A DNA stretch of 64,000 nucleotides from Neobacillus mesonae. Lineage in GTDB: Bacteria > Bacillota > Bacilli > Paenibacillales > Paenibacillaceae. The notes under the pieces are model-generated. The model searched no databases, had not been told where the DNA came from, and saw only the letters and a program-made list of their open reading frames with translations. The position numbers were made by a program, and so were the translations under genes. Numbering within the stretch: the first letter of the stretch is position 1; the number at the start of each line of letters is the position of its first letter. Where the stretch lies: positions 1 to 64,000 of the forward strand of contig JAMBOW010000007.1 in the NCBI GenBank assembly GCA_023715865.1, given 5' to 3'. This document shows, piece after piece, positions 43,515 to 52,876 of the stretch.

Positions 43515-45254
43515 TTACAAGCTTTCTGTACTGTTCAGCGTTCCACCGCGGTTCATGTCCGCATGCAAAATCGAAGGGGAGGATGGAGGAAATAGTTCCG
43601 GCGCAGGCGCAGCCTTCTCTTCACTTTCGCTCATCAGCTCTTTGCCAAAGACGTGCTCGAATACTTCATCCACAGATTCAACAGGGATAACCTGGAGTCC
43701 CTCAAGATTTTCAAAAATTGTCTGCCAGTTATCCGCAGGGATAATAACGGTCTTCGCACCGGCCTGAAAGGCAGCTTCGACTTTAGCCAATACGCCGCCG
43801 ATCGGTTTAACTTTACCGTGAATGCTGATCTCGCCTGTCATCGCAAGCTCATGATTAACAGGAATTCCCTTTATTGCTGAAGCAATGGCTGTCGCCATAG
43901 CAATCCCTGCTGATGGTCCATCAATAGGCGTCCCGCCAGGGAAGTTGATATGCAGATCATAATCGGAAGGTTCAAGCCCCATCGATCTTAGTACTGTCAT
44001 CACATTTTCAACAGACCCTTTAGCCATGCTTTTACGTCGAAGCGTTCTTGAACCGCCGCCGATCTCTTCCTCATCTACGACACCAGTGATGTTATAGGTG
44101 CCCGTTCCTTTATTCACTGGAACCGCAGATACTTCGATCTCTAGCAGAGCCCCCATGTTCGGACCGTATACTGCCAGACCGTTAACAAAGCCCACCTGAG
44201 GAAGACTCGGCACTTTTCTATCAGGTCTCGGCTGAATCTGACTGCTGCTCGCTACCCATTCAAGATCTGATGCACGCAGTTCTTCCCGATTCTCAGTCAA
44301 AGCAAGTCCCGCTGCAAGCTGTACAATATTAACGGCTTCACGGCCGTTCGTCGCATACCTTTTAACAACTTCTACAGCTTCCGGATTTGCTGCAAAGCCA
44401 ATTTTGCTTATGGCATCCTCCGCGATTTTCCCTATCTCCTCAGGCAGAAGGGCCCGGAAATAGATTTCCATACAGCGGGAACGGAGCGCAGGCGGAATTT
44501 CATGAGGCGAACGTGTCGTTGCACCTACCAAACGAAAATCAGCCGGCAGACCGTTTTGAAAAATATCGTGGATATAAGCAGGAGTATGCGTGTCTTCCGA
44601 ATTATAGTACGCACTCTCCAAAATAACTTTACGATCCTCTAACACTTTGAGGAGTTTATTCATTTGAATCGTATGAAGCTCACCAATTTCATCAACAAAT
44701 AAAATACCGCCATGTGCCTTCGTTACCGCTCCAGGCTTCGGCTGTGGAATTCCAGCCACACCCATCGCTCCGGCCCCTTGGTAAATAGGATCATGGACAG
44801 AACCAATCAGAGGATCGGCAATTCCACGCTCATCAAATCTGGCTGTAGTCGCATCAATTTCAGTAAACTTGGCATCCGCTTTAAATGGCGAGGCCGGATT
44901 TTTTTTGGCCTCCTCTAAAATTACCCGTGCAGCTGCTGTCTTACCAACTCCCGGCGGACCGTAAACAATGACATGCTGTGGATTTGCACTGCACAGAGCA
45001 GCCTTCATCGCACGAAGTCCATCCTTCTGACCGACAATATCGTCCATTTTGGCAGGACGGGTCTTCTCTGCCAGCGGCTTGGTCAGCGATATGGAACGCA
45101 GCTTGCGCAATTTGTCTAATTCCTTGCGAGATTCCCGTTCGACCGCACTTTTATTATTTCTTTGTCCGCGCAGCATATTCCAAAAATAGAGTCCGATCAC
45201 GACTCCAAAAAACAAGTTGATTAACATAACAATAATGGATAGTTCTGTACCCAT
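43515..45254 (-). CDS. lonB: ATP-dependent protease LonB
   Basis: Membrane-attached Lon paralogue that, in B. subtilis, acts in the forespore. The 579 residues begin with a membrane helix (about 5-23, SIIVMLINLFFGVVIGLYF). An AAA+ domain follows (YGPPGVGKTAAARV; ILFVDEIGEL). The C-terminal Lon protease domain has the catalytic serine in TPIDGPSAGIAMATA. It lacks the LonA N-terminal domain, as expected. The ATG at 45254 has AGGAGG ahead. Confidence 0.95.
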   Translation of the reverse strand: MGTELSIIVMLINLFFGVVIGLYFWNMLRGQRNNKSAVERESRKELDKLRKLRSISLTKPLAEKTRPAKMDDIVGQKDGLRAMKAALCSANPQHVIVYGPPGVGKTAAARVILEEAKKNPASPFKADAKFTEIDATTARFDERGIADPLIGSVHDPIYQGAGAMGVAGIPQPKPGAVTKAHGGILFVDEIGELHTIQMNKLLKVLEDRKVILESAYYNSEDTHTPAYIHDIFQNGLPADFRLVGATTRSPHEIPPALRSRCMEIYFRALLPEEIGKIAEDAISKIGFAANPEAVEVVKRYATNGREAVNIVQLAAGLALTENREELRASDLEWVASSSQIQPRPDRKVPSLPQVGFVNGLAVYGPNMGALLEIEVSAVPVNKGTGTYNITGVVDEEEIGGGSRTLRRKSMAKGSVENVMTVLRSMGLEPSDYDLHINFPGGTPIDGPSAGIAMATAIASAIKGIPVNHELAMTGEISIHGKVKPIGGVLAKVEAAFQAGAKTVIIPADNWQTIFENLEGLQVIPVESVDEVFEHVFGKELMSESEEKAAPAPELFPPSSPSILHADMNRGGTLNSTESL

Positions 45255-45404
45255 GATAGGTGTCCTCCTGTTCTTTTCGCCTCTTAGAAAAGTTTGATAC
45301 ATGGTAGTATAGCCTTTTCACTCAGGTGTAAACGTAAAAACAGGAATATCTATTATATGTTTAATGAAAAACCAACTAATCATCACAAAGGATGTGCGCA
45401 GCAA

Positions 45405-45438
45405 AAGAAAAAACTGCTCCTTGTTAAGGAAGCAGTTT
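45405..45438 (-). terminator. Rho-independent terminator after ispG
   Basis: On the minus strand, AAACTGCTTCCT pairs with AGGAGCAGTTT across a short loop and continues into TTTCTTTT. Confidence 0.9.
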
Positions 45439-45465
45439 CGGTTATAATCCGCAGTATATTATAAA

Positions 45466-46563
45466 TTAGTGCTTGCGTCCCGGAATAACGCCGGTCTCTT
45501 CGTAAGCCTCTACAATTTTATCAATTTCCTTCTTCAATTCCTCGACCATTTCAGCCTCAGGTACTTTTCGAATCATTTCACCATGACGGAAAAGCAGCCC
45601 TTCACCGCGTGCACCTGCAATCCCGATATCCGCTTCTCTTGCTTCACCAGGACCATTTACCGCACAGCCAAGAACAGACACCTTGATAGGTACTTTGATT
45701 TGAGAGATGTACTCTTCAACCTCATTGGCAATCGAGAATAGGTCAATATCCAATCTGCCGCAAGTCGGACAGGAAATCAAGGTTGCCGCATTCGTAATGA
45801 GCCCAAAAGTTTTGAGCAGCTCACGGGCTACTTTCACCTCTTCAACCGGATCCGCACTTAAGGAAATACGCATGGTAGATCCAATGCCCAAAGATAACAG
45901 AGCACCCATTCCTGCCGCACTCTTCACCGTACCCGAGAACAGAGTTCCTGCTTCGGTGATTCCAAGATGGAGTGGATATGGGATTACTTGAGCAGCCTTA
46001 GTATACGCTTCTATGGCCATTGGCACATCGGATGCCTTCAAGGATACGATAATATCGTGGAAATCCAATTCCTCAAGAATACCAATATGGAAAAGTGCAC
46101 TTTCTACCATTGCATCTGCAGTTGGAAAGCCATATTTCTCAAGCAGATGGTTTTCAAGCGAGCCCGCATTAACACCAATGCGGATAGGTATTCCTTTTTC
46201 CTTACAAGCTTTGACTACCGCCTCTACTTTTTCGCGTTTACCGATATTACCGGGATTAATCCGGACTTTATCGATACCATTCTCAATGGCTTTAAGCGCT
46301 AGCTTATAATTAAAGTGGATATCCGCTACAAGCGGGATATGAATCCGCTTCTTGATTTCTTTAATTGCATCTGCAGCCTCATCATTATTTACCGTTACAC
46401 GAACAATTTGGCATCCCGCTTCTTCAAGTCGCAAAATCTCAGCCACCGTGGCTTCCACATCTGCCGTTTTTGTTGTACACATACTTTGAATAATGACTTC
46501 ATTGCTTCCGCCAATGGTAATATTGCCGACTTTTACGGGACGTGTATCTTGTCTTAGAAACAT
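45466..46563 (-). CDS. ispG: 4-hydroxy-3-methylbut-2-en-1-yl diphosphate synthase (IspG/GcpE)
   Basis: [4Fe-4S] enzyme of the MEP isoprenoid pathway. The 365 residues include the TIM-barrel N-terminus (VKVGNITIGGSNEVIIQSM), and cluster cysteines in LISCPTCGRLDID and LGCAVNGPGEA. The ATG at 46563 has GGGGAG ahead. It is placed between lonB and clpX, where B. subtilis has no such gene. Confidence 0.96.
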   Translation of the reverse strand: MFLRQDTRPVKVGNITIGGSNEVIIQSMCTTKTADVEATVAEILRLEEAGCQIVRVTVNNDEAADAIKEIKKRIHIPLVADIHFNYKLALKAIENGIDKVRINPGNIGKREKVEAVVKACKEKGIPIRIGVNAGSLENHLLEKYGFPTADAMVESALFHIGILEELDFHDIIVSLKASDVPMAIEAYTKAAQVIPYPLHLGITEAGTLFSGTVKSAAGMGALLSLGIGSTMRISLSADPVEEVKVARELLKTFGLITNAATLISCPTCGRLDIDLFSIANEVEEYISQIKVPIKVSVLGCAVNGPGEAREADIGIAGARGEGLLFRHGEMIRKVPEAEMVEELKKEIDKIVEAYEETGVIPGRKH

Positions 46564-46664
46564 GATTCCTTTCTCTCCCCATAACGTCAAATCTCCACCC
46601 GTTAGAGGCCCTGGAAAATCCAGTATAAATAAACCTCATTACGAGTGGAGTAAGACTTGTTTAT

Positions 46665-47918
46665 TTAAGCACTCTCTTCTTGCTTTTTATCTTTACCACC
46701 ATGTAGCTCAGGTGATGTTTTCTCTTCAACAACTTGTTTCGTAATCACGCACTTCGTAACATCCTCACGAGAAGGAACCTCATACATCACATCAAGCAGA
46801 AGACCTTCAATAATGGCGCGCAGCCCGCGAGCCCCAGTGTTCCGTTTGATGGCTTCACGTGCGATGGCTTCCAGCGCTTCTTTCTCAAATTCAAGAGTCA
46901 CATTATCCAGTTCAAGCATCTTGGTATATTGTTTAACCAAAGCATTCTTCGGCTCAGACAAAATACGTACAAGCGTTGTCTCATCGAGCGGCTCCAGTGT
47001 AGAGATAACCGGAAGACGTCCAACAAACTCTGGAATCAGACCGAATTTCAGCAAGTCTTCTGGAAGAACCATACCAAGGTATTCGCCTGGTTTGAGATCT
47101 TTCTGTTCGGCATTGGAGTTGAACCCGATAACCTTCTTACCGATACGACGTTTGATCATTTGCTCCAGGCCGTCAAAGGCACCGCCGCAGATAAACAAAA
47201 TATTCGTTGTATCGATTTGAATAAACTCTTGATGAGGATGCTTACGTCCGCCTTGCGGTGGAACAGAAGCTACAGTGCCCTCAAGAATTTTGAGCAGCGC
47301 CTGCTGTACACCTTCACCAGATACATCGCGAGTAATCGAAGGATTCTCCGATTTACGCGCTACTTTATCAATTTCATCGATATATATAATACCGCGCTCT
47401 GCTTTTTCAACGTCATAATCCGCAGCTTGAATCAGCTTGAGCAAAATATTCTCAACGTCTTCACCAACATAACCCGCTTCTGTAAGCGAAGTAGCGTCGG
47501 CGATCGCAAATGGAACGTTCAAAATCTTCGCCATTGTTTGTGCAAGCAACGTCTTACCGGAACCTGTTGGTCCTAGCAATAGAATGTTACTCTTTGACAT
47601 TTCCACGTCATCAATTTTGCTCTGCGTGTTAATCCGTTTGTAATGATTGTACACGGCAACGGACAAGGATTTCTTTGCTTGTTCCTGTCCAATAACGTAT
47701 TGATCCAAAATGTCGCGGATCTGCATTGGTTTCGGAATATCTTTCAGATCAATCTCTTCATCATGACCGAGCTCTTCCTCCACGATCTCCGCACAAAGTT
47801 CGATGCACTCGTCACATATATACACCCCTGGTCCAGCTACAAGCTTGCGAACCTGTTCCTGGGATTTACCACAGAAAGAACATTTAAGCTGCCCTTTCTC
47901 ATCGTTAAATTTAAACAT
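46665..47918 (-). CDS. clpX: ATP-dependent Clp protease ATP-binding subunit ClpX
   Basis: AAA+ unfoldase feeding ClpP. Of 417 residues, a zinc-binding domain has C13, C16, C35 and C38 (CSFCGKSQ; YICDECIELC). The Walker A is GPTGSGKTLLAQT, Walker B IIYIDEIDKVA. A ClpP-binding IGF-type loop is in RRIGKKVIGFNS (IGF in VIGF). It lies 12 nt after clpP. Confidence 0.98.
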   Translation of the reverse strand: MFKFNDEKGQLKCSFCGKSQEQVRKLVAGPGVYICDECIELCAEIVEEELGHDEEIDLKDIPKPMQIRDILDQYVIGQEQAKKSLSVAVYNHYKRINTQSKIDDVEMSKSNILLLGPTGSGKTLLAQTMAKILNVPFAIADATSLTEAGYVGEDVENILLKLIQAADYDVEKAERGIIYIDEIDKVARKSENPSITRDVSGEGVQQALLKILEGTVASVPPQGGRKHPHQEFIQIDTTNILFICGGAFDGLEQMIKRRIGKKVIGFNSNAEQKDLKPGEYLGMVLPEDLLKFGLIPEFVGRLPVISTLEPLDETTLVRILSEPKNALVKQYTKMLELDNVTLEFEKEALEAIAREAIKRNTGARGLRAIIEGLLLDVMYEVPSREDVTKCVITKQVVEEKTSPELHGGKDKKQEESA

Positions 47919-47930
47919 CTAACCACCCCT

Positions 47931-48521
47931 TTAAGAATTAATCGGTCTGGTGAGTACTTGGTCAATGATACGGTATTCTAATGCTTCTTCCGCGCTCATA
48001 AAATAGTCGCGGTCCGTATCACGCTCGATTTTATCAAGGGGTTGACCCGTACGCTCCACATAGATCTGATTAAGCTTCTGACGCGTTTTAATAATCCAGT
48101 CGGCGTGAATTTGAATATCGGATGCCTGACCTTGGATCCCGCCAAGCGGCTGATGTATCATGACTTCACTATTCTCAAGCGCATATCGCTTGCCAGGTGC
48201 ACCCGCAGTGAGCAAAAGTGAGCCCATGCTGGCAGCCATCCCTACGCAGATGGTTGAAACGTCTGGCTTAATAAATTGCATTGTATCATATATACCCAAC
48301 CCTGCAGTAACAGAACCACCAGGTGAATTGATATACAGACTGATATCTTTCTCCGGATCTTCAGCAGCCAGGAATAAGAGCTGGGCAATTACACTGTTGG
48401 CCACATCATCATCTATAGCACCGCTAAGAAAAATAATACGATCCTTCAGTAGTCTAGAATATATATCGTAAGACCGTTCACCGCGATTGGTTTGTTCTAC
48501 AACCATAGGCACGAGATTCAT
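47931..48521 (-). CDS. clpP: ATP-dependent Clp protease proteolytic subunit ClpP
   Basis: Serine protease subunit of ClpXP. The 196 residues have the triad S98 (GMAASMGSLL), H123 (EVMIHQPLGG) and D172 (RDTDRDYF). The propeptide is the usual short one. clpP and clpX are adjacent, so the whole protease is one unit, unlike B. subtilis where clpP is separate. Confidence 0.98.
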   Translation of the reverse strand: MNLVPMVVEQTNRGERSYDIYSRLLKDRIIFLSGAIDDDVANSVIAQLLFLAAEDPEKDISLYINSPGGSVTAGLGIYDTMQFIKPDVSTICVGMAASMGSLLLTAGAPGKRYALENSEVMIHQPLGGIQGQASDIQIHADWIIKTRQKLNQIYVERTGQPLDKIERDTDRDYFMSAEEALEYRIIDQVLTRPINS

Positions 48522-48590
48522 GTTCCGACCTCTTCTCCATTAATAGAATCTTACTGCCACATTAAATCAGGTATAAGTAATATCCCTTTA

Positions 48591-48619
48591 ATTTTATCAT
48601 GTTCCCTGATCAATGTCAT
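48591..48619 (-). promoter_or_regulatory. clpP promoter
   Basis: On the minus strand, ATGACA (48619-48614) and TAAAAT (48596-48591) are 17 nt apart. A single GTCAAA hexamer lies just upstream, but the second half of a CtsR operator is missing. Confidence 0.55.
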
Positions 48620-48626
48620 TTTTGAC

Positions 48627-48661
48627 TGCTTTTCTTAGGCAAAAAAACCCTAAGAGAAGCT
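48627..48661. other. Hairpin immediately upstream of the clpP promoter
   Basis: GCTTTTCTTAGG and CCTAAGAGAAGC can pair over about 12 bp with one wobble, leaving an A- or T-rich loop. It is just outside the -35 element and has no downstream T tract on either strand. Confidence 0.45.
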
Positions 48662-48827
48662 TGATCATATTTAACCATGTTTTTTATGTATGTGCAAATC
48701 GGACTTCCATCCTATGGAGTTAAGACCTATAACTCAAGTATATGGAAGGCACAGTAAAAATATCACGACCGTTCACGCATTACCATTTAATATTAAATTT
48801 AACTATAAAATGGATATTAATGAGAAG

Positions 48828-48866
48828 AAATAAGGCACGTGAGTAAAATACCTTACGTGCCTTATC
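48828..48866 (-). terminator. Rho-independent terminator after tig
   Basis: On the minus strand, ATAAGGCACGT pairs with ACGTGCCTTAT around a short loop and continues into TTCTTCT. The T tract is imperfect. Confidence 0.85.
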
Positions 48867-48894
48867 TTCTATATCTCTAACGTGATGTGTAATA

Positions 48895-50226
48895 TTATTC
48901 TTCAGTAGCTTCTGCTGCCGCTTCTTCAACTGGAGCATCAACTTCTACGCTGTTTGTAAGAAGGAAGTCGATTGTTTTGCGAAGCAGAACTTCTTCACGA
49001 AGGCTGTCGAAGGATCCGTTGCCTTCCAAAATTTGACGAATTTCTTCTGGAGTACGTTTGAAGGAAGTTGCCATGTTGTTCAGCTCTTCATTCACGTCCT
49101 CGTCAGTTACTTCGAGATTTTCTTGTTTACCAATCGCTTCAAGCACCAGGTTGTTGCGAACGCGTTTTTCTGCATCACCTTTCATTTGGTTTTGCAGATC
49201 AGCTTCCGTTTGACCGGAGAAGCTCATGAACATTTCAAGGTTCATGCCTTGTTGGCGAAGACGGTTGTCGAAATCACGCATCATGTTGCGAACTTCGCTG
49301 TTGACCATTCCTTGTGGAATTTCAACTTCTGCGTTTGCAGCCGCTTTTTCAACAACAACATTTTCTTGGTTCGCTTTTGCTTCTTCAGCTTTGCGCTCAG
49401 AAAGTTGTTTTTGAAGATCTTCTTTGTACTCAGCAAGAGTTTCGAATTCACTTACGTCTTTAGCGAACTCATCATCAATTGCAGGAAGCTCTTTACGTTT
49501 GATTTCGTGTACTTTCACTTTGAAGATTGCTTTCTTGCCAGCAAGCTCTGCAGCATGGTATTCCTCAGGGAATGTTACTTCAACATCCTTGTTGTCGCCG
49601 GTAGCAAGACCGATCACTTGCTCTTCGAAGCCTGGGATAAACGTGTTGGAACCCAGTTCCAAGGAGTAACGTTCAGCTTGTCCACCATCGAACAGCTCGC
49701 CGTCAACCGAACCTTCGTAGTCGATAACAGCGACGTCGCCTGACTCAGCTGCACCCTCTTCAATAACTACAAGCTCAGCATGACGTTGTTGCAGACGCTC
49801 AAGCTCAGCAGTCAGTTCTTCTTCGGAAACTTCTGTGTTTGCCTTAGGAACTTCGAGACCTTTGTACTCACCAAGTTTAGCTTCTGGTTTAACGACAACT
49901 TTTGCTTTGAACTTGAAAGTTTCTCCCTTAGCAAATTGATCGATGTCTACTTCTGGTTGTTCAACAGGGAAGATGTCTGTTTGGTCAACAGCTTCCGTGT
50001 AAACTTCAGGAAGAAGGATGTCAATTGCGTCTTGGTACAGGCTTTCTACGCCGAAACGAGCTTCAAAGATCGAGCGAGGCACTTTACCTTTACGGAATCC
50101 AGGTACATTTATTTGTTTAACGACTTTATTAAAAGCCTTGTCGAGAGCAGAAGCTACACGATCTGCTTCTACTTCAACTTCAAGAACCCCAAGGTTCTTC
50201 TCTATTTTTTCCCAAGTTGCTTTCAT
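48895..50226 (-). CDS. tig: Trigger factor
   Basis: Ribosome-bound chaperone and peptidyl-prolyl isomerase. The 443 residues include the ribosome-binding signature GFRKGKVPRSIFE (about 43-55), and the FKBP-type domain at about 150-245 (VAVIDYEGSVDGELFDGG). The C-terminal chaperone arms end in an acidic tail. It keeps the B. subtilis order ysoA-tig-clpX except for the inserted clpP. Confidence 0.98.
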   Translation of the reverse strand: MKATWEKIEKNLGVLEVEVEADRVASALDKAFNKVVKQINVPGFRKGKVPRSIFEARFGVESLYQDAIDILLPEVYTEAVDQTDIFPVEQPEVDIDQFAKGETFKFKAKVVVKPEAKLGEYKGLEVPKANTEVSEEELTAELERLQQRHAELVVIEEGAAESGDVAVIDYEGSVDGELFDGGQAERYSLELGSNTFIPGFEEQVIGLATGDNKDVEVTFPEEYHAAELAGKKAIFKVKVHEIKRKELPAIDDEFAKDVSEFETLAEYKEDLQKQLSERKAEEAKANQENVVVEKAAANAEVEIPQGMVNSEVRNMMRDFDNRLRQQGMNLEMFMSFSGQTEADLQNQMKGDAEKRVRNNLVLEAIGKQENLEVTDEDVNEELNNMATSFKRTPEEIRQILEGNGSFDSLREEVLLRKTIDFLLTNSVEVDAPVEEAAAEATEE

Positions 50227-50355
50227 TTATGCTTTCCCCTCCAAATTTCACATGTTAACCATGTCAAGCGCGTACAAAATAACCATTTTAGTATAAACAA
50301 CATTAAATCCAATTTCAAGGGTAAACCCTCGCAGGCGGAAAAAGGAAGTTTTCGG

Positions 50356-51288
50356 TTATTTCACATCGAGTCCGCCAGATACAAACCGCTTGATTGATCG
50401 GTAGGCTTGCTCGAATCTAAACCTTACCTCACTAGTAATTCCATATATCTTTCTGATCTCCTCTTCATCCAGCGAACCGCCTAAACTCTCGGCCACTGCA
50501 GCGTGCAGTGCAGCCGCCCACATATCGAGCGTTGAATCATCACCTTCAATCATGGAACGGTAGTCGCCGGTACCATAAACCGCCATCACATACTGAGACC
50601 AAAGTTCCTGCGCAAAATAGAACAAGGTCGGTTCATGAACCTCTGTCTGGTCTGCTACAAGCTCCAGTACACGAATGATAGGAAAAGGAAACTCATCCGG
50701 TTTTAACGGAATATTCTCCACGTCTACATCGACCTTTTCCATGCCGCGTGTAAGAGATACAGTGAGCTGTGAGCCTCTTTTACGCAAGGTTTGAAGAACA
50801 CGAAACTGAAGCAGCGGGTGCAGCTTCCGCTGCTGAAGCCAATTGCTTAGTGAAGTATCAATCCCTGGATTATCTATGTAGGCTAGTTGGTCAAGGGCCA
50901 GCATCGTCTGCTCGCTCAAAGGCTCCTCCATCACCGTTCTTAGAAGCTTATCGGCATATGCGCTGTCTTCTGCCATTTTATTTTTGACATTCTGACGAGC
51001 AAAATCCTCTTCGCTTTCATCCGTTTCTTCTACGCCTTGAGCTTCTATGTTATTGTCTCGATTTATATATTGAGGGAAAGCAGCTCGAAGCCAATCCAGC
51101 AGTGCCTCCCATTCTTCATAATTCCGTTGCTCTTGCCCTTCACACTGCAGCAGAAACTCAAGCAGATTCATCGCTTCTCCGTAACGTTCGTTCTCCAGCA
51201 TAACTGTAAGCTGAATCTGATAGTAATCAAGCGTCTTAGGAAAAAGAACAATATTTTTATCTCGAGTCTGGGAGTTTGTGTTACTCAT
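50356..51288 (-). CDS. YsoA-like TPR-type protein
   Basis: A 310-residue, acidic, helix-rich soluble protein without membrane segments. The N-terminus has helical-hairpin TPR-like repeats (YYQIQLTVMLENERYGEAMN). An acidic linker (about 88-100, EETDESEEDFA) follows, then further helical repeats. It sits directly upstream of tig in the position of B. subtilis ysoA, a TPR protein of unknown function. The family call is inferred from position and helical character, not a clear repeat match. GGAGG precedes the ATG, and a TATACA / TATAAT promoter (51365-51360, 51342-51337; 17 nt) lies upstream. Confidence 0.78.
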   Translation of the reverse strand: MSNTNSQTRDKNIVLFPKTLDYYQIQLTVMLENERYGEAMNLLEFLLQCEGQEQRNYEEWEALLDWLRAAFPQYINRDNNIEAQGVEETDESEEDFARQNVKNKMAEDSAYADKLLRTVMEEPLSEQTMLALDQLAYIDNPGIDTSLSNWLQQRKLHPLLQFRVLQTLRKRGSQLTVSLTRGMEKVDVDVENIPLKPDEFPFPIIRVLELVADQTEVHEPTLFYFAQELWSQYVMAVYGTGDYRSMIEGDDSTLDMWAAALHAAVAESLGGSLDEEEIRKIYGITSEVRFRFEQAYRSIKRFVSGGLDVK

Positions 51289-51336
51289 TGTGACTGCCTC
51301 CTCTCTGTCCGGTTTTTACAATAAATTGACTTGTTG

Positions 51337-51365
51337 ATTATATAGAAAGTACATTTCCGTGTATA
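51337..51365 (-). promoter_or_regulatory. Candidate promoter of the ysoA-like gene
   Basis: On the minus strand, TATACA (51365-51360) and a perfect TATAAT (51342-51337) are 17 nt apart, about 50 nt before the start codon. Confidence 0.55.
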
Positions 51366-51613
51366 GCTCTAATATACTAACATAACCGATATCATAATAA
51401 AAAAAACACTTCATCGTATATTTATATAAAATTATTGTGATGGGAATCCCTTAGTTACTGCAGAAAAGCTGAAAATATATTTGTAGATATAATATGGATT
51501 GTTCCAGCATAGATTTAATACTGATTTAATACTAAATTCGTAGTTCCTTTCTCACTATGAAGCAGTTTAGCAATGCTTTTCATTTAACTTTGAAGATTTT
51601 TCTCACAAAACGC
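51366..51613. other. AT-rich gap, no gene seen
   Basis: About 250 nt of AT-rich sequence between the divergent ysoA-like gene and the plus-strand tRNA. I see no open frame with a site and no clear hairpin terminator. Confidence 0.6.
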
Positions 51614-51642
51614 TTGCTATCGTTAATATTATATGTTACGAT
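51614..51642 (+). promoter_or_regulatory. Promoter of plus-strand tRNA-Arg
   Basis: TTGCTA (51614-51619) and TACGAT (51637-51642) are 17 nt apart, with TGT before the -10, about 20 nt ahead of the tRNA. Confidence 0.65.
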
Positions 51643-51661
51643 ATATTTCGCGCTTGAATTT

Positions 51662-51720
<59 letters not shown>

Positions 51721-51735
<15 letters not shown>

Positions 51736-52000
51736 TATATAGAAAGAGACATCCACTGGATATCTTTTTTTTTGCGTCCATGGGGATGAGAACCCCAATA
51801 TGGGGGGGCGTCGAAGCATAAACATCGATAGGAACAGCTTCGCAGTCAGCCGTTAGGCTGTATCCCTCCTGGGACGTATATAGAAAGAGACATCCACTGG
51901 ATGTCTTTTTTTGCGTCCATGGGGATGAGAACCCCAATATGGGGGGCGTCGAAACATTAGCTTCGGGAGCATCTGCTCCGCAGTCAGCCCTTAGGCTGTA
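51721..52000 (+). repeat. Tandem duplication starting in the tRNA-Arg 3' end (two units)
   Basis: Unit A (51721-51861) and unit B (51862-52000) each begin with ATCCCTCCTGGGACG, the last bases of the tRNA T-arm and acceptor. A hairpin terminator follows, then GTCCATGGGGATGAGAACCC and a GTCAGCC-TTAGGCTGT tail. The period is 141 nt. The first about 95 bases are nearly identical; the middle of the unit has diverged. Confidence 0.9.
51748..51773 (+). terminator. Terminator of plus-strand tRNA-Arg
   Basis: GACATCC pairs with GGATATC around a 3-nt loop and is followed by nine Ts. A second copy, with GGATGTC, lies in repeat unit B at about 51889-51913. Confidence 0.88.
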
Positions 52001-52173
52001 CTTCCTCACGCCATAATCTTACTGCCAATACCTACACACCTTCTGACTCGATAAAATCTGATCAGTCAGTAGCCGTTGGAAACAAATTTGCTTGTCGTTG
52101 GCATGTCAGGGTTATAAATCATATTAGTCTGGACTAACTCCCAACCAAATTCACATACATATGCGTATCAAAA

Positions 52174-52300
52174 GGGATACACCCCTTTGGCTGAATGCGA
52201 TGTTATTTCTATCGATGCCCATGCTCCGACGAACCCTCTCTTGGGGTCTCATCCCCGTGAACGAAAAAAAAGACATCCAAACGAATGTCTTTTTTTCTTA

Positions 52301-52315
<15 letters not shown>
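52174..52315 (-). repeat. Diverged third copy of the tRNA-linked repeat, inverted
   Basis: Read on the minus strand, this block starts with the same tRNA 3' end and terminator hairpin. It carries GGGGATGAGACCCC, a CGTCG-AGCAT segment, CATCGATAG and a TCAGCC tail ending TGTATCCC, in the same order as units A and B but with many substitutions and indels. Confidence 0.8.
52264..52297 (-). terminator. Terminator of minus-strand tRNA-Arg
   Basis: On the minus strand, AGACATTC pairs with GGATGTCT around a short loop and is followed by eight Ts. The opposite strand also ends in Ts, so it may act in both directions. Confidence 0.88.
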
Positions 52316-52374
<59 letters not shown>

Positions 52375-52407
52375 AGGATATGTACTTATTTTCACAGTGC
52401 GATATTT

Positions 52408-52435
52408 ATTATACCGCAAATTCGGTATTTGTCAA
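52408..52435 (-). promoter_or_regulatory. Promoter of minus-strand tRNA-Arg
   Basis: On the minus strand, a perfect TTGACA (52435-52430) and a perfect TATAAT (52413-52408) are 16 nt apart. It is a stronger match to consensus than the promoter of the other copy. Confidence 0.85.
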
Positions 52436-52515
52436 AGAATTTTTTCATGTATCATCACATGCCGTGAAGGGTAATATGATTTAGACATTAGAAAAAATAA
52501 AAGGAGCGTAGTTCC

Positions 52516-52809
52516 ATGCGACAACTGCTATCTTCCCTTAGTTATTTTAGTATCTTTTTTGCACCCTTCCTGCTCCCCTTGATCGTGTGGATTGTTGCTA
52601 AAGATGAATACATAACACGACATGCGAGAATCGCCTTATTCTCACATGTATTCCCTTTTATCGCTGCCATTCCTCTGCTTTATTTTCTGTTCACCGCCGA
52701 CCATCCGGCGTCGATTATCGGATATATTATCGTCTTTTTAGTTATCTATTTTGGTTCGTTCGTGTACAACATATATCAAGGTATCAAGACATTAAGAGAA
52801 GCTGCATAA
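52516..52809 (+). CDS. DUF4870-type small membrane protein
   Basis: A 97-residue protein with three hydrophobic helices (about 8-27, 42-61, 67-86). The arrangement LSYFSIFFAPFLLPLIVW followed by DEYITRHARIALFSH is the DUF4870 layout as I know it. Function is unknown. AAAGGAG is about 10 nt ahead of the ATG. Confidence 0.8.
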   Translation: MRQLLSSLSYFSIFFAPFLLPLIVWIVAKDEYITRHARIALFSHVFPFIAAIPLLYFLFTADHPASIIGYIIVFLVIYFGSFVYNIYQGIKTLREAA

Positions 52810-52836
52810 TATCAGCAGTACCTCCGACTTACAAAT

Positions 52837-52868
52837 AAACCAGCCTATATTCAGGCTGGTTTTATTCT
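52837..52868. terminator. Bidirectional terminator between DUF4870 gene and mgtE
   Basis: AAACCAGCCT and AGGCTGGTTT form a 10-bp stem with a TTTTATT tract on the plus side and TTTATTTG on the minus side. It serves the two convergent genes. Confidence 0.9.
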
Positions 52869-52876
52869 TTAATTGC

